Positions 11,713-22,739 of a stretch of DNA of 64,000 nucleotides are shown piece after piece. The DNA lies in assembly GCA_032622095.1 (NCBI GenBank), contig CP136061.1, positions 85,348,324 to 85,412,323 on the forward strand. The letters are read 5' to 3'. Positions within the stretch are counted from its first letter, which is position 1. Every line of letters starts with the position of its first letter. The stretch comes from Siphonodentalium dalli. Taxonomy: Eukaryota; Mollusca; Scaphopoda; Gadilida; Siphonodentaliidae. The position numbers and the translations under genes are program-made. The notes under the pieces were generated by a model. It searched no databases and was not told where the DNA came from. It saw only the letters and a list, made by a program, of their open reading frames with translations.

Positions 11713-13906
11713 TGAAAGGCAATATTAGTCTGGTCGTTGAGACTCGATTTTGAGGTGAACCTAGAACAGATTGTTTACAAGCTGTTTTCGGTGTCATTCG
11801 ACGCGGAAAAGCATCAGGAACAACATATCCAAAATCCGCGTTGGGGAAACATTGTTATCCACGATGGCGTCCAACATGGTTGTCTATACTACATCAGTTC
11901 TCGATATAAGTCATTATACGATATATAGTGGCATCATAATTGTGCCGTTATATCAGTTTGTGTTAATTTAGAATGCGGGAGCGAGTAGAGTGACACGGGC
12001 AGAAAATTATACAATCGTGGCCATGAAATGGCTGTCAAAGTGGCCGCAACTCCAAACCATACCACGTAGAAAGCAACATATTGAGTAACTACATAAGAGT
12101 GAAATACTTATTGACAATATACAAGTCGGTTGTTAAATATCTTTAAAGGTACACACATCATTAAAACAGATCAATCTGAAGGATCATCGGTCACTGCACA
12201 GCAAGTCAACCCCCCAATGATTTACGTCTTTAACGTTTGGGTGTTCTGCTTATCCAACATCCAACTGTTGGGCAATACAAAAATAGCTCGTGCATGCAAC
12301 ACACGAACTAATGTTTCGCCTCACAGTGCATGGTAGTTTCATTCGGCATGGTGATTAAATATTGAATGCAACGCCGAAATTTAAGTGCATACTCTCGAGC
12401 TATAAATACTAGTTATATTTCCGGAATTGTCAACACTCCCGGTGATAATAAACGATACACGTATGTCGCAATGGTTATTATACTGTAAAGAAACACTCAT
12501 ATCTTCAATGGATTAGCACCGAATCTCACCAGGTCAAAGAGACTGTACATAGTACATTGTACGTAAGACTAATTTTCATTCTGCTACCAACCCGGTTTCT
12601 TAGTAGACAATTTTGTTAAACTAACTTCAGTGGCCACTTTACAACTAGAATAAGCTACAGCGCAATGCACACTATTAGTTTTCAGTATATTTTTGTTTGA
12701 AAATATATTGCCAATACCACACACGTAATCGTGCTAAATATCAGGTGATCATCGTTTAAGATGTTATTTCAACGTTGAACATTCACCCAATATCGTTAGT
12801 TGTGGTTCTGTGTGCAACAGACATGTGTAACATTATGGAAAATGGGTAAACATGGTGATGCGGTTGAAGACAACGTAGTAAGTTTCGCGTAGATGTGGCC
12901 TTGGTGAATTCAACCAAATATAATTTCCAGGTATAAACACAGTCTCTTTCACAGATTGTGCAGGCAATTTTGGTCAAGTTTTGAATTTATTGAAGAGAGT
13001 ATATGGTACTCATTTGTGATTTAATAAATTTAGTTCATGGTACACCATCACGCATTCTTGTGATAAAAGCGAAATATTCGTGTTTTATCACTTGATCTGA
13101 GGCAACTATAACTACTATTTTGAGAAACGTACAATAGGATCTACGCATTCTCCCCAGTACAATATGAACATAATCCATACCGTTTTATAGCAATTAATTT
13201 TTTAAGGTTTTATACCGTAGATATCCAAATAAATGGTGATCGGTCTCATTCGTGAGACTGCTCTGAATACATATATTTCTGCTTCTAGAGAAAGGCCGCA
13301 TAGTCAATACATCCCTACTAAATCCCGTTTAGCTGTTTAATTACACATATATCACACGATTCAAGATTAGCGGTATAGATAAAACTGCGTCGTTTTTTCC
13401 GTTTCTGGACACCCAAAAGTCCAGATTTTTTACCGTTCCACAAGACCCTGATTTCGCTTGCTCTCTCGTGAGATACATCAGAGAGAATTCGTACATCTCT
13501 AATCAAAAGTTTCTCTTATACTTGTAGTCATTCTTCCTCGCAATATTCGAGCGTTTGTTCACTCGTATAGGACTAGCTATTCAATTTTGCACTATATGTA
13601 AATTTCATTCGATTTTGTCCATTTTGGTGGCCATTTTGGGAAATATATTCTACATATATGGTTTACGACTAAGCAATGTTTGTGTATATTTCAATTTATT
13701 ACGAATTTGGCATTAATTGGAGCACCTACCGCAGAATTCAGTATTTTCCGATAACAGACATTATGGACGCCATCTCTAATAGAGAATTTTCCCCAAAGCG
13801 GATTTTAGATATGTTGTTCCCTACATTCTGCCCGACAATATGACACCAAAAACAGCTTGGAAACAATTTGTTCTAGGTCCAATGCTTCAACGACCAGACT
13901 ATATTA
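11713..13906. mobile_element. Inverted-repeat element with arms of about 170 bp
   Basis: The left arm, 11713-11890, carries 'gtctggtcgttga' and 'aacaacatat'. It recurs inverted and diverged at about 13740-13906. The roughly 1.85-kb interior shows no convincing exon. The arms are about 80% similar by eye, suggesting an old non-autonomous DNA element. No target duplication was identified. Confidence 0.55.
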
Positions 13907-13909
13907 TCA

Positions 13910-14830
13910 AGATCAAATCAAGGACATTCGAAAAAGTGAGCCGGATTGTCATTCACATAACTTAGCTGCAGCATGCTGTGTCATTCTATAGGCTGCTTTC
14001 CAGATATATATACATTCTGGCAAAATGTTGCAATTTTCTTCCTTTTTTCCATGTTGTCCGCCACTTGCCGCTCATGGCACATTCATTGCTGACAATTAAT
14101 TCCATCAATTCCATCATATTTCAACAGAATATAACCTTAAGTAAGACAAGGACACAATATTACCTAACTGAGTCAATCCTGGTGTGTTCTATGTCATGGG
14201 TTCGACTTTGGAGCATTTCTCGAAATATGAATTTCTCATGTGTTAAAACTGAAATTTTTTCAAAGTAAATTTTTCTAACTTAGACCTATTCTAAGTAATG
14301 AAACTCAATCAAATGGTTATGTTTATGTTCTAAATTACTACAATACCCAAAATATTTCAACAAAATCTCAAATACAAAAAAGTTTGTTATGTTGCTACTT
14401 TAAAGTTTAATTGTGAAATTATGTAGGCCTATAATTTAATTATAACAGAATGTTTTTTGCCATAATACTTCAAACTTGAATCGAACGGAAATTTCAATAT
14501 CTCGACGACCAAAATTGGACACTACATGTATGTGGGTTACGACAACGATCCCATCAGCGATTCGTCGTCATTGTCTGATCGGATAAAAAAAATTGCCGCG
14601 AAAAATTATTCAGATTATTCCAATGATTATTATAAATTTCGTGAAAATTTCCACTAAATGCGCTTAAATGCGTCAGAATACTGGACAGAGACATTATTTA
14701 ACATTAATCGATAAACCCAGACTTCGATAGATACCTTGTCTTCCGGACATTTTGAGTTTTTTTACACTAAAATCTTCCGACTTTACTCAAAAGAATTTCA
14801 CAACGTGAAAAGGAGGGTGTACTCGATTTT
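13910..14830. other. No gene recognised
   Basis: AT-rich. The open frame at 13978-14268 has no recognisable domain. Confidence 0.35.
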
Positions 14831-15307
14831 CCAAATCTGGGGACACACTATAAAGTGTATGCCGAGGCCGAGGCCGGCTCTAAATAAAAGGTGTAAACGT
14901 GATATTATGTGGCGTTTGGTCCGTTGTTTCTCAGTGGATATTAATGAAATTTGGTGTATATGTCCGGGCTGGGACATGGAATACAATATCGTTTGAATTG
15001 TTTTTTAATTCACAAAGTTGTTGATTTTATTCAACTTTTTCGTTCTGAAACATACTATAAAGTGTAAACGGCCGACTCCAATTAAAAGCTGTATTAAAGC
15101 GGCTTATGTGCTTAGCGGTATGGGTAATCGGATTAGCTTACTGACGACTCTAGACTATTAGTCTTGGGTGTTTTGTATCATTTGAAGTTTTAGGGAAAAT
15201 AATAATTTAGAAAGTGAAATACAAGATAAAATAAATTTAATCACAACGCATAAAATAATATAAAGACATTACATTCACAGAATAAAACAAACATACGGCA
15301 TACAGTT

Positions 15308-15478
15308 TCATGTTCGGTGCTGGGTGGCACCTCTCAGAATGCGTTCAATTCTCCTCTTATATCGGACGATTCCGATATTCTGATCTTTATTCTCAGGCTG
15401 GTAGATGTGTATAAGGTCGGAGGGGTCGAAGTCAGCAGAATACCTGATGTCGGGAAAGCGAACGAATTTTTTCTTCAT
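15308..15478 (-). CDS. Short ORF (56 codons) inside the IR element
   Basis: Starts at ATG (15476-15478 on the plus map) and ends at TGA (15308-15310). The peptide is charged and begins MKKKFVRFPDIRYSADF. The frame is open upstream for about 13 more codons. A second frame just upstream starts MSDFEEQRKKINRR and runs into a stop at the same place, so a frameshift between the two would join them. This looks like the degraded 3' end of an element-encoded protein. The family is not recognised. The longer plus-strand frame over the same bases is taken as its shadow. Confidence 0.35.
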   Translation of the reverse strand: MKKKFVRFPDIRYSADFDPSDLIHIYQPENKDQNIGIVRYKRRIERILRGATQHRT

Positions 15479-15659
15479 TTTTTCTGGATTCGTCTGTTTA
15501 TCTTCTTTCTCTGCTCTTCGAAGTCACTCATTGATATTCTGCCAGCTTTTTCAAAATTGCCTCGACGGATAATTTCCCCAAATCACATCTCCCTTTTGTC
15601 GTTTTTACCAAAAAATGCGATCTTAGTCTTGAACATGTGATTTTGGTGTTTGAAATAAA

Positions 15660-16035
15660 TATTTTTGATGATATGATTCAGTGTAGCAAGGAGAGATGTG
15701 ATATACATGGGCCCACTATAGATGCGTAAATATTTCCAACAGTAACGTGTCAACAATTGATTATGTTTGAATATCAATGTGCACTTCATAGACTTCATTG
15801 AGTTTGATATCTTTGTTATGTATCTTTTGTTAACATATCCACGTATGTCTCATCATGGACGTAAATGATAAGTATATACATCGCTGGTCTCATGTTTGTT
15901 ATTATATTTTATGTGTTTATTATATATGCATTATGATTAAATAAAGTTATCATTTAAAATAAATGTATTTAAATTATTATTTCGCCAAAACCTCAAATGC
16001 CCCAAAACACAATATTCTAAAGTCGCCAATTAGTT
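15660..16035. other. AT-rich spacer of IR element
   Basis: Repeated 'atttat' and 'ttatatt' runs; no gene seen. Confidence 0.35.
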
Positions 16036-17699
16036 AATCGGATTAGACCTACCTATAACGCTAAGCACATAAGCCGCTTACACCTTTTAATTAGAGCCGG
16101 CCGCTTACACTTTACAGACGAAAAGTTGAATAAAATCAACAAATTTGTGATTTTAAAAACGATTCAAACGTTAATGTATTCCATGCCATAACCCGGACAT
16201 ATGTAGTAAATTTCAGTCATATCCATTTATAAACAAAGAAGATAATGCGACATCAAGTCCGCTACACCTTTTAATAGCTGCCGGCCGTTTACACTTTATA
16301 GTGTGTTTCAGAACGAAAAAGTTGAATAAAATCAACAAATTTGTGAATTAAAGAACAATTCAAACGTTATTATATTCCATGTCCTAGTCCGGACATATAC
16401 ACCAAATTTCATTAATATCCATTGAGAAACAACGGACTAAACGCCACATAACACCCGTTTACACCTTTTATTTGGAGCCGACCTCGGCCTCGGCATACAC
16501 TTTATAGTGTGTCCCCAAATCTGTTACATATTTCCGGTTTGAACCAAACTCTATATTTAGATAGCCTAGTACCCAGGCCAGCAAACGTATTTGACGTACG
16601 GGCGAGTAGCAGAGTTGGGACAGGGTACCAGTCTATATTTAGAATCATTTAAACCGGAAATGAAATCTGGGAATTTCCCAAGTTCGCGAGGAAGAAACGA
16701 CGGATTCTTTCAGGTATATTCTCATAAAAAGAACACATGTTTAAAAGCATCTTAGTTTATGGATGTATTTATTATTGCTTGACGATTGTATATTCAATGT
16801 ATTGAACAGTTTACAAGTTACAAAACTGTTAACTTCGATGGTCATTCAATATTCTGCTTCTCAGTGTTTCGAAACCGAAAGTAATGATGAACTAATTCAG
16901 CAATACTTTACATGAGATAAAATTGCGCATGTTGAGTAATTTCTTGGTCTTGAATCTGTGTTGGTATTTGGAGTACTAATAAAGTTGGTCCTGTCATATG
17001 AAGATGACCCCCCCCCCCCCCCTGATTTCGCCTGTATTGTAGTCTTTGGTATCGCTTCAGCTTCTCTTCGCTGACCAGCTTTATGGTCATATCCGACATT
17101 ATCCGTCGCGGCAATTTCTCGTCTTAGCATCGGAATCAGCCGATAAAACGGAATGTTTGTCTGTCTGTTTTTATACCGGATCCGACGATGCCACCCTTCC
17201 GTGTCGTTGTTTGTTCGTATCGATCTTCCGAACACACACCATGTTGAGATTGGAAATGTCGTTGAATCAATCCATACGCAGCAAGTCCCTGGATATGCAG
17301 CAAGTCCCCGGTAAACGCAGCAAGTCCCTGGTAAATGCAGCAAGTCCCTCACACCTAGGGTGGATTACGGCGGATTATAGTCATGCGTGTTTACACAACG
17401 ATATGTTTAATCAGTGGAGGTGCTGATTACAAAGGGCTTTAATCACAGGGCTTTAATTTGATCGTAATACTGATAGATTATTGAAGGGAATTGGACTGAA
17501 TTGTGGGACTGAATCATTGAATGAAAAAATTAAGAGTTGGATTTTTTTTTAGATGTTTTTATTGGTAAATGCAAACAAGTAACATGAGAATAGTAGAATA
17601 GCAACAAAAGAAAATAGAGCACAGTTTTATAAATATACATATATATATAGCAGTGAGCTGAAAGAAAAGTTTATTAGAATAAATTGTATATATAAATTG

Positions 17700-18142
17700 T
17701 GTATATACTGCTGTAAGTACCATCCTCTGGCCGTCTGTTGTTCTCAGCATCTGTTCGTGTACTGGCTTGATCTCTCTTAAAAATCTGTTAAAATGCTTGT
17801 CCCTTACTTCTGATGATTTTGAATTCCAAATTTCCGGGCGAACATAGAATTTTGCGAACTCCTTGGTTAATGTAAACTGTCCGAATCCAAATAAACTACG
17901 TTGCAATTCCTTGTACTCTCCGTCAACTATACTAAACAGTGCCTGCACTAACTCCGTTAAAGGTTTTGATTTCCAGTCCGAGTCCACTGTCTGTTTAAGA
18001 ATATGGTTCAGAGATTTACAATTGTTGTTGGTCCAATTCGATAAGTCCATCGCCAATCCCGGTAGTTGTGCTGTCGCGAATTTTTCAGTGAAGAGTGGCT
18101 TCATCCTGTTCACAAAGTATTCTGAGAATGCTGGTGCTGTTA
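17700..18142 (-). pseudogene. Element A transposase, 3' exon fragment (TNNNC type)
   Basis: An open minus-strand frame begins just after a possible acceptor ('ttctcag') near 18142. It reads YFVNRMKPLFTEKFATAQLP, then WTNNNCKSLNHILKQTVD, then a helical segment (LVQALFSIVDGEYKELQRSL), then FTLTKEFAKFYVRPEIW. The WTNNNCxSxNHxLK signature followed by this segment is characteristic of the C-terminal part of a MULE-like transposase clade distinct from B, C and D. Earlier exons, with the catalytic core, are missing. The frame runs on to 17559, but the last part is low-complexity YI-rich sequence and is probably not protein. Confidence 0.65.
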
Positions 18143-18159
18143 ATTATTCAGTCTGGTTA

Positions 18160-18378
18160 AGAAAACAAACAAATCTTCAAATGAGCTTCAAAGGAGAAAC
18201 TCCCAGAAAGTTCCTTTGTCCTACAAAAACAAACACCTGTTCAGTGATAATTAATCACCGATATGTGTTTACGCAGTGAAAACAAACAAATATTCAAATG
18301 AGCTTCAAAGGAGAAACTCTCAGAAAGTTCCTTTGACCTACAAAAACAAACACCTGTTCAGTGATTTACGCAGTGAAA
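18160..18378. repeat. Subterminal direct repeats of element A
   Basis: Two adjacent copies share 'caaatgagcttcaaaggaga' and 'acaaacacctgttcagtga', followed by 'tttacgcagtgaaaac'. They lie between the coding part and the right TIR. Element D has an analogous pair in the same relative place. Confidence 0.85.
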
Positions 18379-18949
18379 ACAGGAATATTTAAAAAATATA
18401 TAAATCATATTAATTAAATTATATTAAATAGTAAGTAGAATAAAAGAAATAGCAACTTAATAAAACTTAGAAAAACTATTTTATTTTATATATAAAAATC
18501 TACAAATACACATCTTAAATAATTATAAAGGGATAAAGATTTCCAATCAATTCTAATCAACTGCCACAAATCATAAATCAAATGGATAATAAAACACTGA
18601 TTAAACTCATCAACAACTCCACTAATCCACCCTAGGTGTGAGGGACTTGCTGCATTTACCAGGGACTTGCTGCGTTTACCGGGGACTTGCTGCATATCCA
18701 GGGACTTGCTGCGTATAGTAGGACCCCATTGATGTTCTACATAGGTAAACAGCAACTGAATATCAGGACGGTTGACTGCAGGGGTCGGGGTCGATTCGGT
18801 CCAGGGCTGTTTCGGCCGGGCTTGTTCGGCCCATGGTTTGGGCCGAACAGTCTCACCTAAAAATGTTTTTATCAGTAGGATATTTGGATGTTTATATATA
18901 TTTTTCTTTTGTATGTTATTTTATTATTATAATAAAGCGTTTAATCAAC

Positions 18950-20129
18950 TGCTTCGTGAAAGAAGGCGACACGAAAAAACAGTTTCCACTGGTATTCGTG
19001 TTAATGTCACGGCGCAGAAAGACAGACTACATCGAGGTGCTGCAGGCCATCATAGACAAGATCGGGGAGCCTGACGTTGATTCATGTGTGATGGATTACG
19101 AGATCGGTAAGTTTTTCTCCCAGTCATTAATAATAATAATAATTTTTTTAATTTAAATAATAAAATTCATGATAACACAAAATGATTTTCAATAATAATA
19201 AGTTTCAATAAAAAAAAAAAAATAATAATATTTTTAATATCGATCATTTACAATTTTAAATATATATACGCGTATATACTCATTCTTACTTTTTTGTTTA
19301 TTTCACAGCTGCATGGCAGGCTATAAGAGAGGTACTACCTGGTCGCGATATTAAAGGGTGCGTCTTCCACTGGTGCCAGGCTGTGGTGAAGAAGGTTGGT
19401 GATATCGGCTCGAAAACCGCCTATAAAAACAACAACCCAATCAAGGCGTACATCCAGCAGTTCCTAGCTTTGCCATTCCTACCAGCAAGCCACATCCTGC
19501 CAACATACAACAGTTTAGCCACAAGAGCCAGAACCGACCAACTGAAGGAATTCGTGGAGTACATTGGGAACCAGTGGATGAGAAATAGCTGCATCGCAAT
19601 CAGCGAATGGTGCATATTTGACCACCAAGTTAGAACAAATAACCACATCGAAGGTGAGAATCATTATTCATTTAAAGAACATATATACTAATATACAATA
19701 AAAATATTAAAACTACAAAAGTACAAATTTAATGAAATTTCTTCTTCTTCACCATATTTTTATTGAACTACAAAAGTACAAACAAATTTAATGAAATTTC
19801 GTCTTCTGCACCATATTTTTATTGAACTACAAAAGTACAAACAAATTTAATGAAATTTCGTCTTCTTCACAGCTTGGCACAGGCGGCTTAACATGAAGGG
19901 GAGCAGATTGTCTTTCTACCCGCTGATCCAAGTGCTCCAAAAAGAAGCTGCACATATCGAGGTAGCTGTAGCAGCGAGGGACCTCGAGACCGACATAAAG
20001 CAGAAGTACACGAAGATTGACAGAGACCTTGAGGCGATATGGGCATCATACAAAGACGGCACCATCAAGACAACTGAATTCCTGAAAGATGTGAACGCGA
20101 TCTACAAGAATGGCCAATCCAAGAAATAA
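18950..20129 (+). pseudogene. Element B MULE transposase, 5'-truncated, three exons
   Basis: Exon blocks are about 18950-19106, 19309-19653 and 19873-20129 (TAA), all with GT/AG borders and consistent phase 1. The first reads LINCFVKEGDTKKQFPLVFV and ends in VMDYE, the second acidic catalytic position. The second has GCVFHW, LALPFLPASHILPTYN and RTNNHIE, and the third WHRRLNMKGSRLSFYPLIQV followed by a charged helical tail. The whole segment is about 250 codons, with codon use clearly protein-like and no internal stop. The N-terminal third, including the zinc finger and the first catalytic Asp, is absent because the frame begins only about 60 bp inside the left TIR. It is thus probably inactive alone. 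Confidence 0.88.
19705..19872 (+). repeat. Three tandem copies of about 62 bp in a transposase intron
   Basis: Copies contain 'aactacaaaagtacaaa' and 'aatttaatgaaattt', the last ending at the acceptor AG of the third exon of transposase B. Each copy therefore carries a potential acceptor ('cttcttcac'). Confidence 0.8.
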
Positions 20130-20199
20130 AGAAGAAGAATAATTAATTATATGCATGTTCAGATATATAATTACACCTCACACTCTGTACTCTCTGACC

Positions 20200-20470
20200 T
20201 TCTCTCTAAAATTATGACATTATCTTCTGTCCCTTTGTCTCGCCTCCACCTCATATTTCTTCTTTCTATTGATCTTTTTTATGCCTCTATTATTTACCCC
20301 TACTTGACTTGCAGTCAAGTAGGGCTGTGCCATTGTCAAGGGAGAGGGCTTCAAATAAGCCTATGGCTTGTTGCCTAATCCCATTTTTCTTCTAAATTTG
20401 TATCTATTGTAATTATTTATCTGAATGTCCATAGAGGGAAAAATAAATACTGTTTAAACTAATAAAGAAG
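20200..20470 (+). mobile_element. LINE-like 3' tail inside element B
   Basis: A pyrimidine-rich stretch leads to 'aagcctatggcttgttgcc' and ends in 'aaataaatactgtttaaact'. A related tail ('gcttgttgtcaaatcc', ending 'aaataaatattgtttaaac') lies at about 24480-24752. The shared 3' end at two loci is what a non-LTR retroelement or its SINE partner would leave. No ORF is retained. Confidence 0.5.
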
Positions 20471-20942
20471 AAGACCTACGCAAAGAAGAAGAAGAAAGAA
20501 GAAGACCTACGCTATGTTTTAATATTTATAAATAAATAATGTATTTCCATGTTTTATCTTGTTTTTAATCATTAAATAACCAGATGTTTTATCATGTAAA
20601 CTGTATATATTTACTGTTTTAACTTGTTTTTAATCAATAAATGTTCATATCTTTCATCATATATTCACGTTATTGTTCGAAATTGTTGCAGTGTTAATTA
20701 CTATGTGTGTATACCCATTACTATTGTTGCGAATAAAACGTTAATTACAAACATAAATCTCCATTGTCATCAAAAGACCGGTCCCAAATCAAAGGCAATT
20801 AATATGTCGTCAAATTAACACCCACACTACCCAATTACCCGAATTGAATAGGGGCCGAACAAGCCCGGCCGAAAGAGCCCTGGACCGAAAAGTCGAAGAC
20901 CGAAAGAGCCCTGGACCGAATCGACCCGCTCCCGACTGCAGG

Positions 20943-21021
20943 ATGGTCGCGCAATTTCGAGAAGGCAGGCTCAATGTGTTCTGTAGGAATTAGCGGCAGT
21001 GCAAAGAGCTTCCTGAGTTGT
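20943..21021 (-). pseudogene. MULE C, exon 4, part before insertion B
   Basis: Follows an AG at 21022-21023 and reads RQLRKLFALPLIPTEHIEPA, then FSKLRDHPA. The frame is cut by element B at 20942 and resumes without a shift at 18773 as VNRPDIQLLFTYVEHQW, once the 9-bp target duplication is counted once. Confidence 0.85.
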
Positions 21022-21202
21022 CTGTAACGAAAGATTAAAACATACATATATATAAATGTCAACAATATCATTAGAATAAAGTTAAACATTAAAGATTTAT
21101 GATTTTCAACTATTTACCGTAATTATTTTCAACTATAATATCTCGAGTTATCCATTCTACGAGATGTGATAAATTGATAATATATATTAATATTGTAATT
21201 AC

Positions 21203-21330
21203 CTATATTCTTCACCCTTTTTGTTGTAAAGTGGACTCAGACCCTTCATCTGGATATGTCTGTTCACTCCTTGTGTCACGGTTTTGACGGCTGGTGGTGT
21301 AGGCAGCAGGCGAAGAAGCGATTCAAATAC
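21203..21330 (-). pseudogene. MULE C, exon 3 (catalytic segment deleted)
   Basis: Acceptor AG at 21331-21332 and donor at 21201-21202. Reads VFESLLRLLPTPPAVKT followed directly by VTQGVNRHIQMKGLSPLYN. In the related genes B and D about 30 residues with the acidic VMDYE / VVDFE motif and GCxFH lie between these two parts, so an in-frame internal deletion is likely. Confidence 0.7.
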
Positions 21331-21549
21331 CTAAAAAGATAAATATAAATATAGACATCGTGAGAGATGTGTGACGGTGTGATTAGCGGTGATTGAAATA
21401 GGCCTATACATATAGAAATCACGAGAGAATTGTGACTGTGTGAATTCACATAAAATTGTGATTGTTTTTAAAGCAATGATGTGATGCAGTAATTCTGAAT
21501 TGAATTGATGTAATTGTAATGAAAAAATGATAAAAAAAAAAATAATAAC

Positions 21550-21973
21550 CTGATCATAGTCTTTTGCTCTTCGTCTAGTCATCATGACGTATACAAGCGG
21601 CACCTGCTTCATGTGGTCCGCTTTCCTCACAAAAGCATGGATTGTACACAGCTGCGTGAACGGATGGAATGTGGAGTGATCGATGATATTGTTGTCGGTC
21701 ATTTCAATGTCGAAGTTAGCGGCTGATATGTCGGTGGTTTGGCTGTTGACCGTCGTCATTTCAATGTCGAAGTTGGCAGCTGGTATTTCGTTGGATGATG
21801 GTATGTCGCTGGTTGCGTACAGGTCGTTGGCTGTCTCCTCTATACATATACTGTGGTGACACGCTGACATTCAGTGCATATCCAGTCTATGGGAGATGCT
21901 GTTTTAATGGCCAATCTGTATGTGACAAGGCTGATCCCGGTATTGCATGTTCTGTGTTGCCATCTCTCACAAC
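21550..21973 (-). pseudogene. MULE C, exon 2 (finger end plus transposase core start)
   Basis: Acceptor AG at 21974-21975 and donor GT at 21548-21549. The first part completes the finger (CERWQHRTC, then WICTECQ). The reading frame then stops (TAG) and the continuation ETANDLYATSDIPSS is in another frame, so a small indel has broken the exon. A spacer with two copies of ISAANFDIEMT-like peptide precedes the MULE motif HAFVRKADHMKQVPLVYVMM, ending DYDQ at the splice. The duplicated acidic linker is unusual for the family. Confidence 0.7.
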
Positions 21974-22094
21974 CTACAAATAATAAGAGCATTCATTATA
22001 TTAAATATATGTATTTGGCGACGTACCGGTATATTGTATGTGATTGACGAATTCGACTTGTATTTGAAACGTAAGTAAAATAAAAATTACTAAC

Positions 22095-22176
22095 CTTCGC
22101 ACTGTAAACCGTGCTGTCTTGGACGCACTTCTCTGGAACACTCTAAACAATTCACGTCGGAATCTAGATCAGTCAT
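22095..22176 (-). CDS. MULE C, exon 1 (start of zinc finger)
   Basis: ATG at 22174-22176, a 27-codon exon plus one base, ending at a GT donor ('gcgaag|gttagt'). It encodes MTDLDSDVNCLECSREVRP and then RQHGLQCE. The first CxxC and the following C fit the first half of a PHD-type zinc-binding module, completed in the next exon by the sequence CERWQHRTC. This start is the only ATG in the frame and gives a plausible short acidic leader. Confidence 0.7.
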
Positions 22177-22269
22177 GGTTATTGTCTGAATGCCTTGCTC
22201 TTGCGATCCGCATCATTTATAGGAGTCAAGAAAAACAACACACTTATCACTCGCGAATGCTTTAAAAAC

Positions 22270-22490
22270 AAACCGTACGAAGTGTGAACTTGGTGATTAG
22301 TGCTTCTAAAGACTAATCACTGACTACAATTTTGTTGTTACAACATACTTGTGTGCGGTATAATTTACGAAACACAAGAAAAACAAAACGGTGACACATC
22401 AGCAAAGTGTGAAATCACTGATGAGCACTTCTAAAGACTAATCAGTGATCGGCAACCCTTCGCTGTAACAACATACCAAGTATACTGAAC
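22270..22490. repeat. Diverged direct repeats upstream of MULE C
   Basis: Two copies share 'gcttctaaagactaatcact' (second copy 'gcacttctaaagactaatca') and a 'taacaacatac' block. They occupy the place that the subterminal repeats have in elements A and D. Confidence 0.6.
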
Positions 22491-22611
22491 AGACCTGGTA
22501 CCGCCGATTTCACGATTACTAGCTAGTATATACACATATATTAATACAGAAATAAAACAATGGTAATAGACATCTTTTCATTCAACACTATAGTAATTAC
22601 AATTTTTTTCC

Positions 22612-22730
22612 GATGGTACGAAACGACCAAAAAGTTTGGTACGAAACAACCAAACTAATGGTACGAATCGACCAGAGTGTACGAAACGTCTTTGTACGAA
22701 ACGACCAAGGTACGAAACGTCCAGCACCCT
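22612..22730. repeat. Iterated 'ggtacgaaacgaccaa' block, possible TIR of MULE C
   Basis: At least six copies of 'gtacgaaacgaccaa' and close variants, about 20 bp apart. The style matches the iterated TIRs of A, B and D, and the position upstream of the C start codon fits a terminal repeat. No matching inverted copy was found to the left of 16900, so that end may be lost. Confidence 0.55.
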
Positions 22731-22739
22731 AGTGGACCG

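Larger units (their letters stand above)
14836..16522. mobile_element. Inverted-repeat element, 'tataaagtgt' family
   Basis: The left arm (14836-15145) contains 'ggggacacactataaagtgt', 'ttgattttattcaacttttt' and 'taagccgct'-type blocks. These recur inverted on the right at 16040-16522, where the block is present as two tandem copies of about 220 bp. Both outer ends read 'ggggacacac' inward. The spacer of about 0.9 kb contains one short minus-strand open frame. The structure suggests a DNA element; its superfamily was not identified. Confidence 0.7.
17274..18716. mobile_element. Element A: iterated-TIR MULE-like transposon
   Basis: About 94 bp at 17274-17368 recurs as a precise inverted copy at 18622-18716. 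Each TIR is made of four tandem units of about 22 bp, 'gcagcaagtccctggtaaa' with small changes. The element sits in the codons for YVEHQW/WIDSTTF of the host transposase C. No 9-bp target duplication is evident; about 10 bp ('tagtaggacc') on the right side are unexplained. It carries a transposase 3' exon on the minus strand. Subterminal direct repeats of about 115 bp lie at about 18160-18278 and 18281-18378. Confidence 0.85.
18783..20933 (+). mobile_element. Element B: MULE with 9-bp target duplication
   Basis: TIRs start 'ggtcggggtcgattcgg' (left) and 'gggagcgggtcgattcgg' (right, inverted). They carry iterated 'tcggtccagggct' and 'ttcggccgggcttgttcgg' blocks; the right TIR has one more block. 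It is flanked by a perfect 9-bp duplication, 'gactgcagg', at 18774-18782 and 20934-20942. Removing the element and one copy restores the reading frame of host gene C exactly. 9-bp duplications are an established hallmark of Mutator-like transposition. It encodes a plus-strand, 5'-truncated transposase and contains a LINE-like tail insertion after the stop codon. Confidence 0.93.
16905..22176 (-). pseudogene. MULE C: transposase gene with PHD-like finger, broken by two insertions
   Basis: A minus-strand Mutator-like transposase gene can be followed through five host blocks: 22176-22095, 21973-21550, 21330-21203, 21021 to 20943 continuing at 18773-18726, and 17274-16905. The first two form a Cys/His zinc finger (CLEC, CEGCERWQHRTC, WICTECQ). 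The later blocks read VRKADHMKQVPLVYVMMTRRR, LFALPLIPTEHIEPAF and VFGRSIRTNNDTEGWHRR, which are typical MULE core and C-terminal motifs. The catalytic centre between LLPTPPAVKT and MKGLSPLYN is missing, about 30 residues that in relatives B and D hold the VMDxE and GCxFHx motifs. There are frameshifts after TECQRVTTV and near the C-terminus (LRREIAATDN). The copy is therefore dead and was a landing site for elements A and B. Confidence 0.85.

Noticed and set aside
11713-13906. LTR retrotransposon
   Set aside because: The terminal copies are inverted, not direct, and there is no polymerase or integrase frame.
15317-15640. 107-codon plus-strand ORF
   Set aside because: It is antisense to a more protein-like charged frame (15308-15478, minus) and F/L/I-rich in the manner of shadows.
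17863-18279. 138-codon plus ORF
   Set aside because: Antisense to the TNNNC-type transposase exon of element A.
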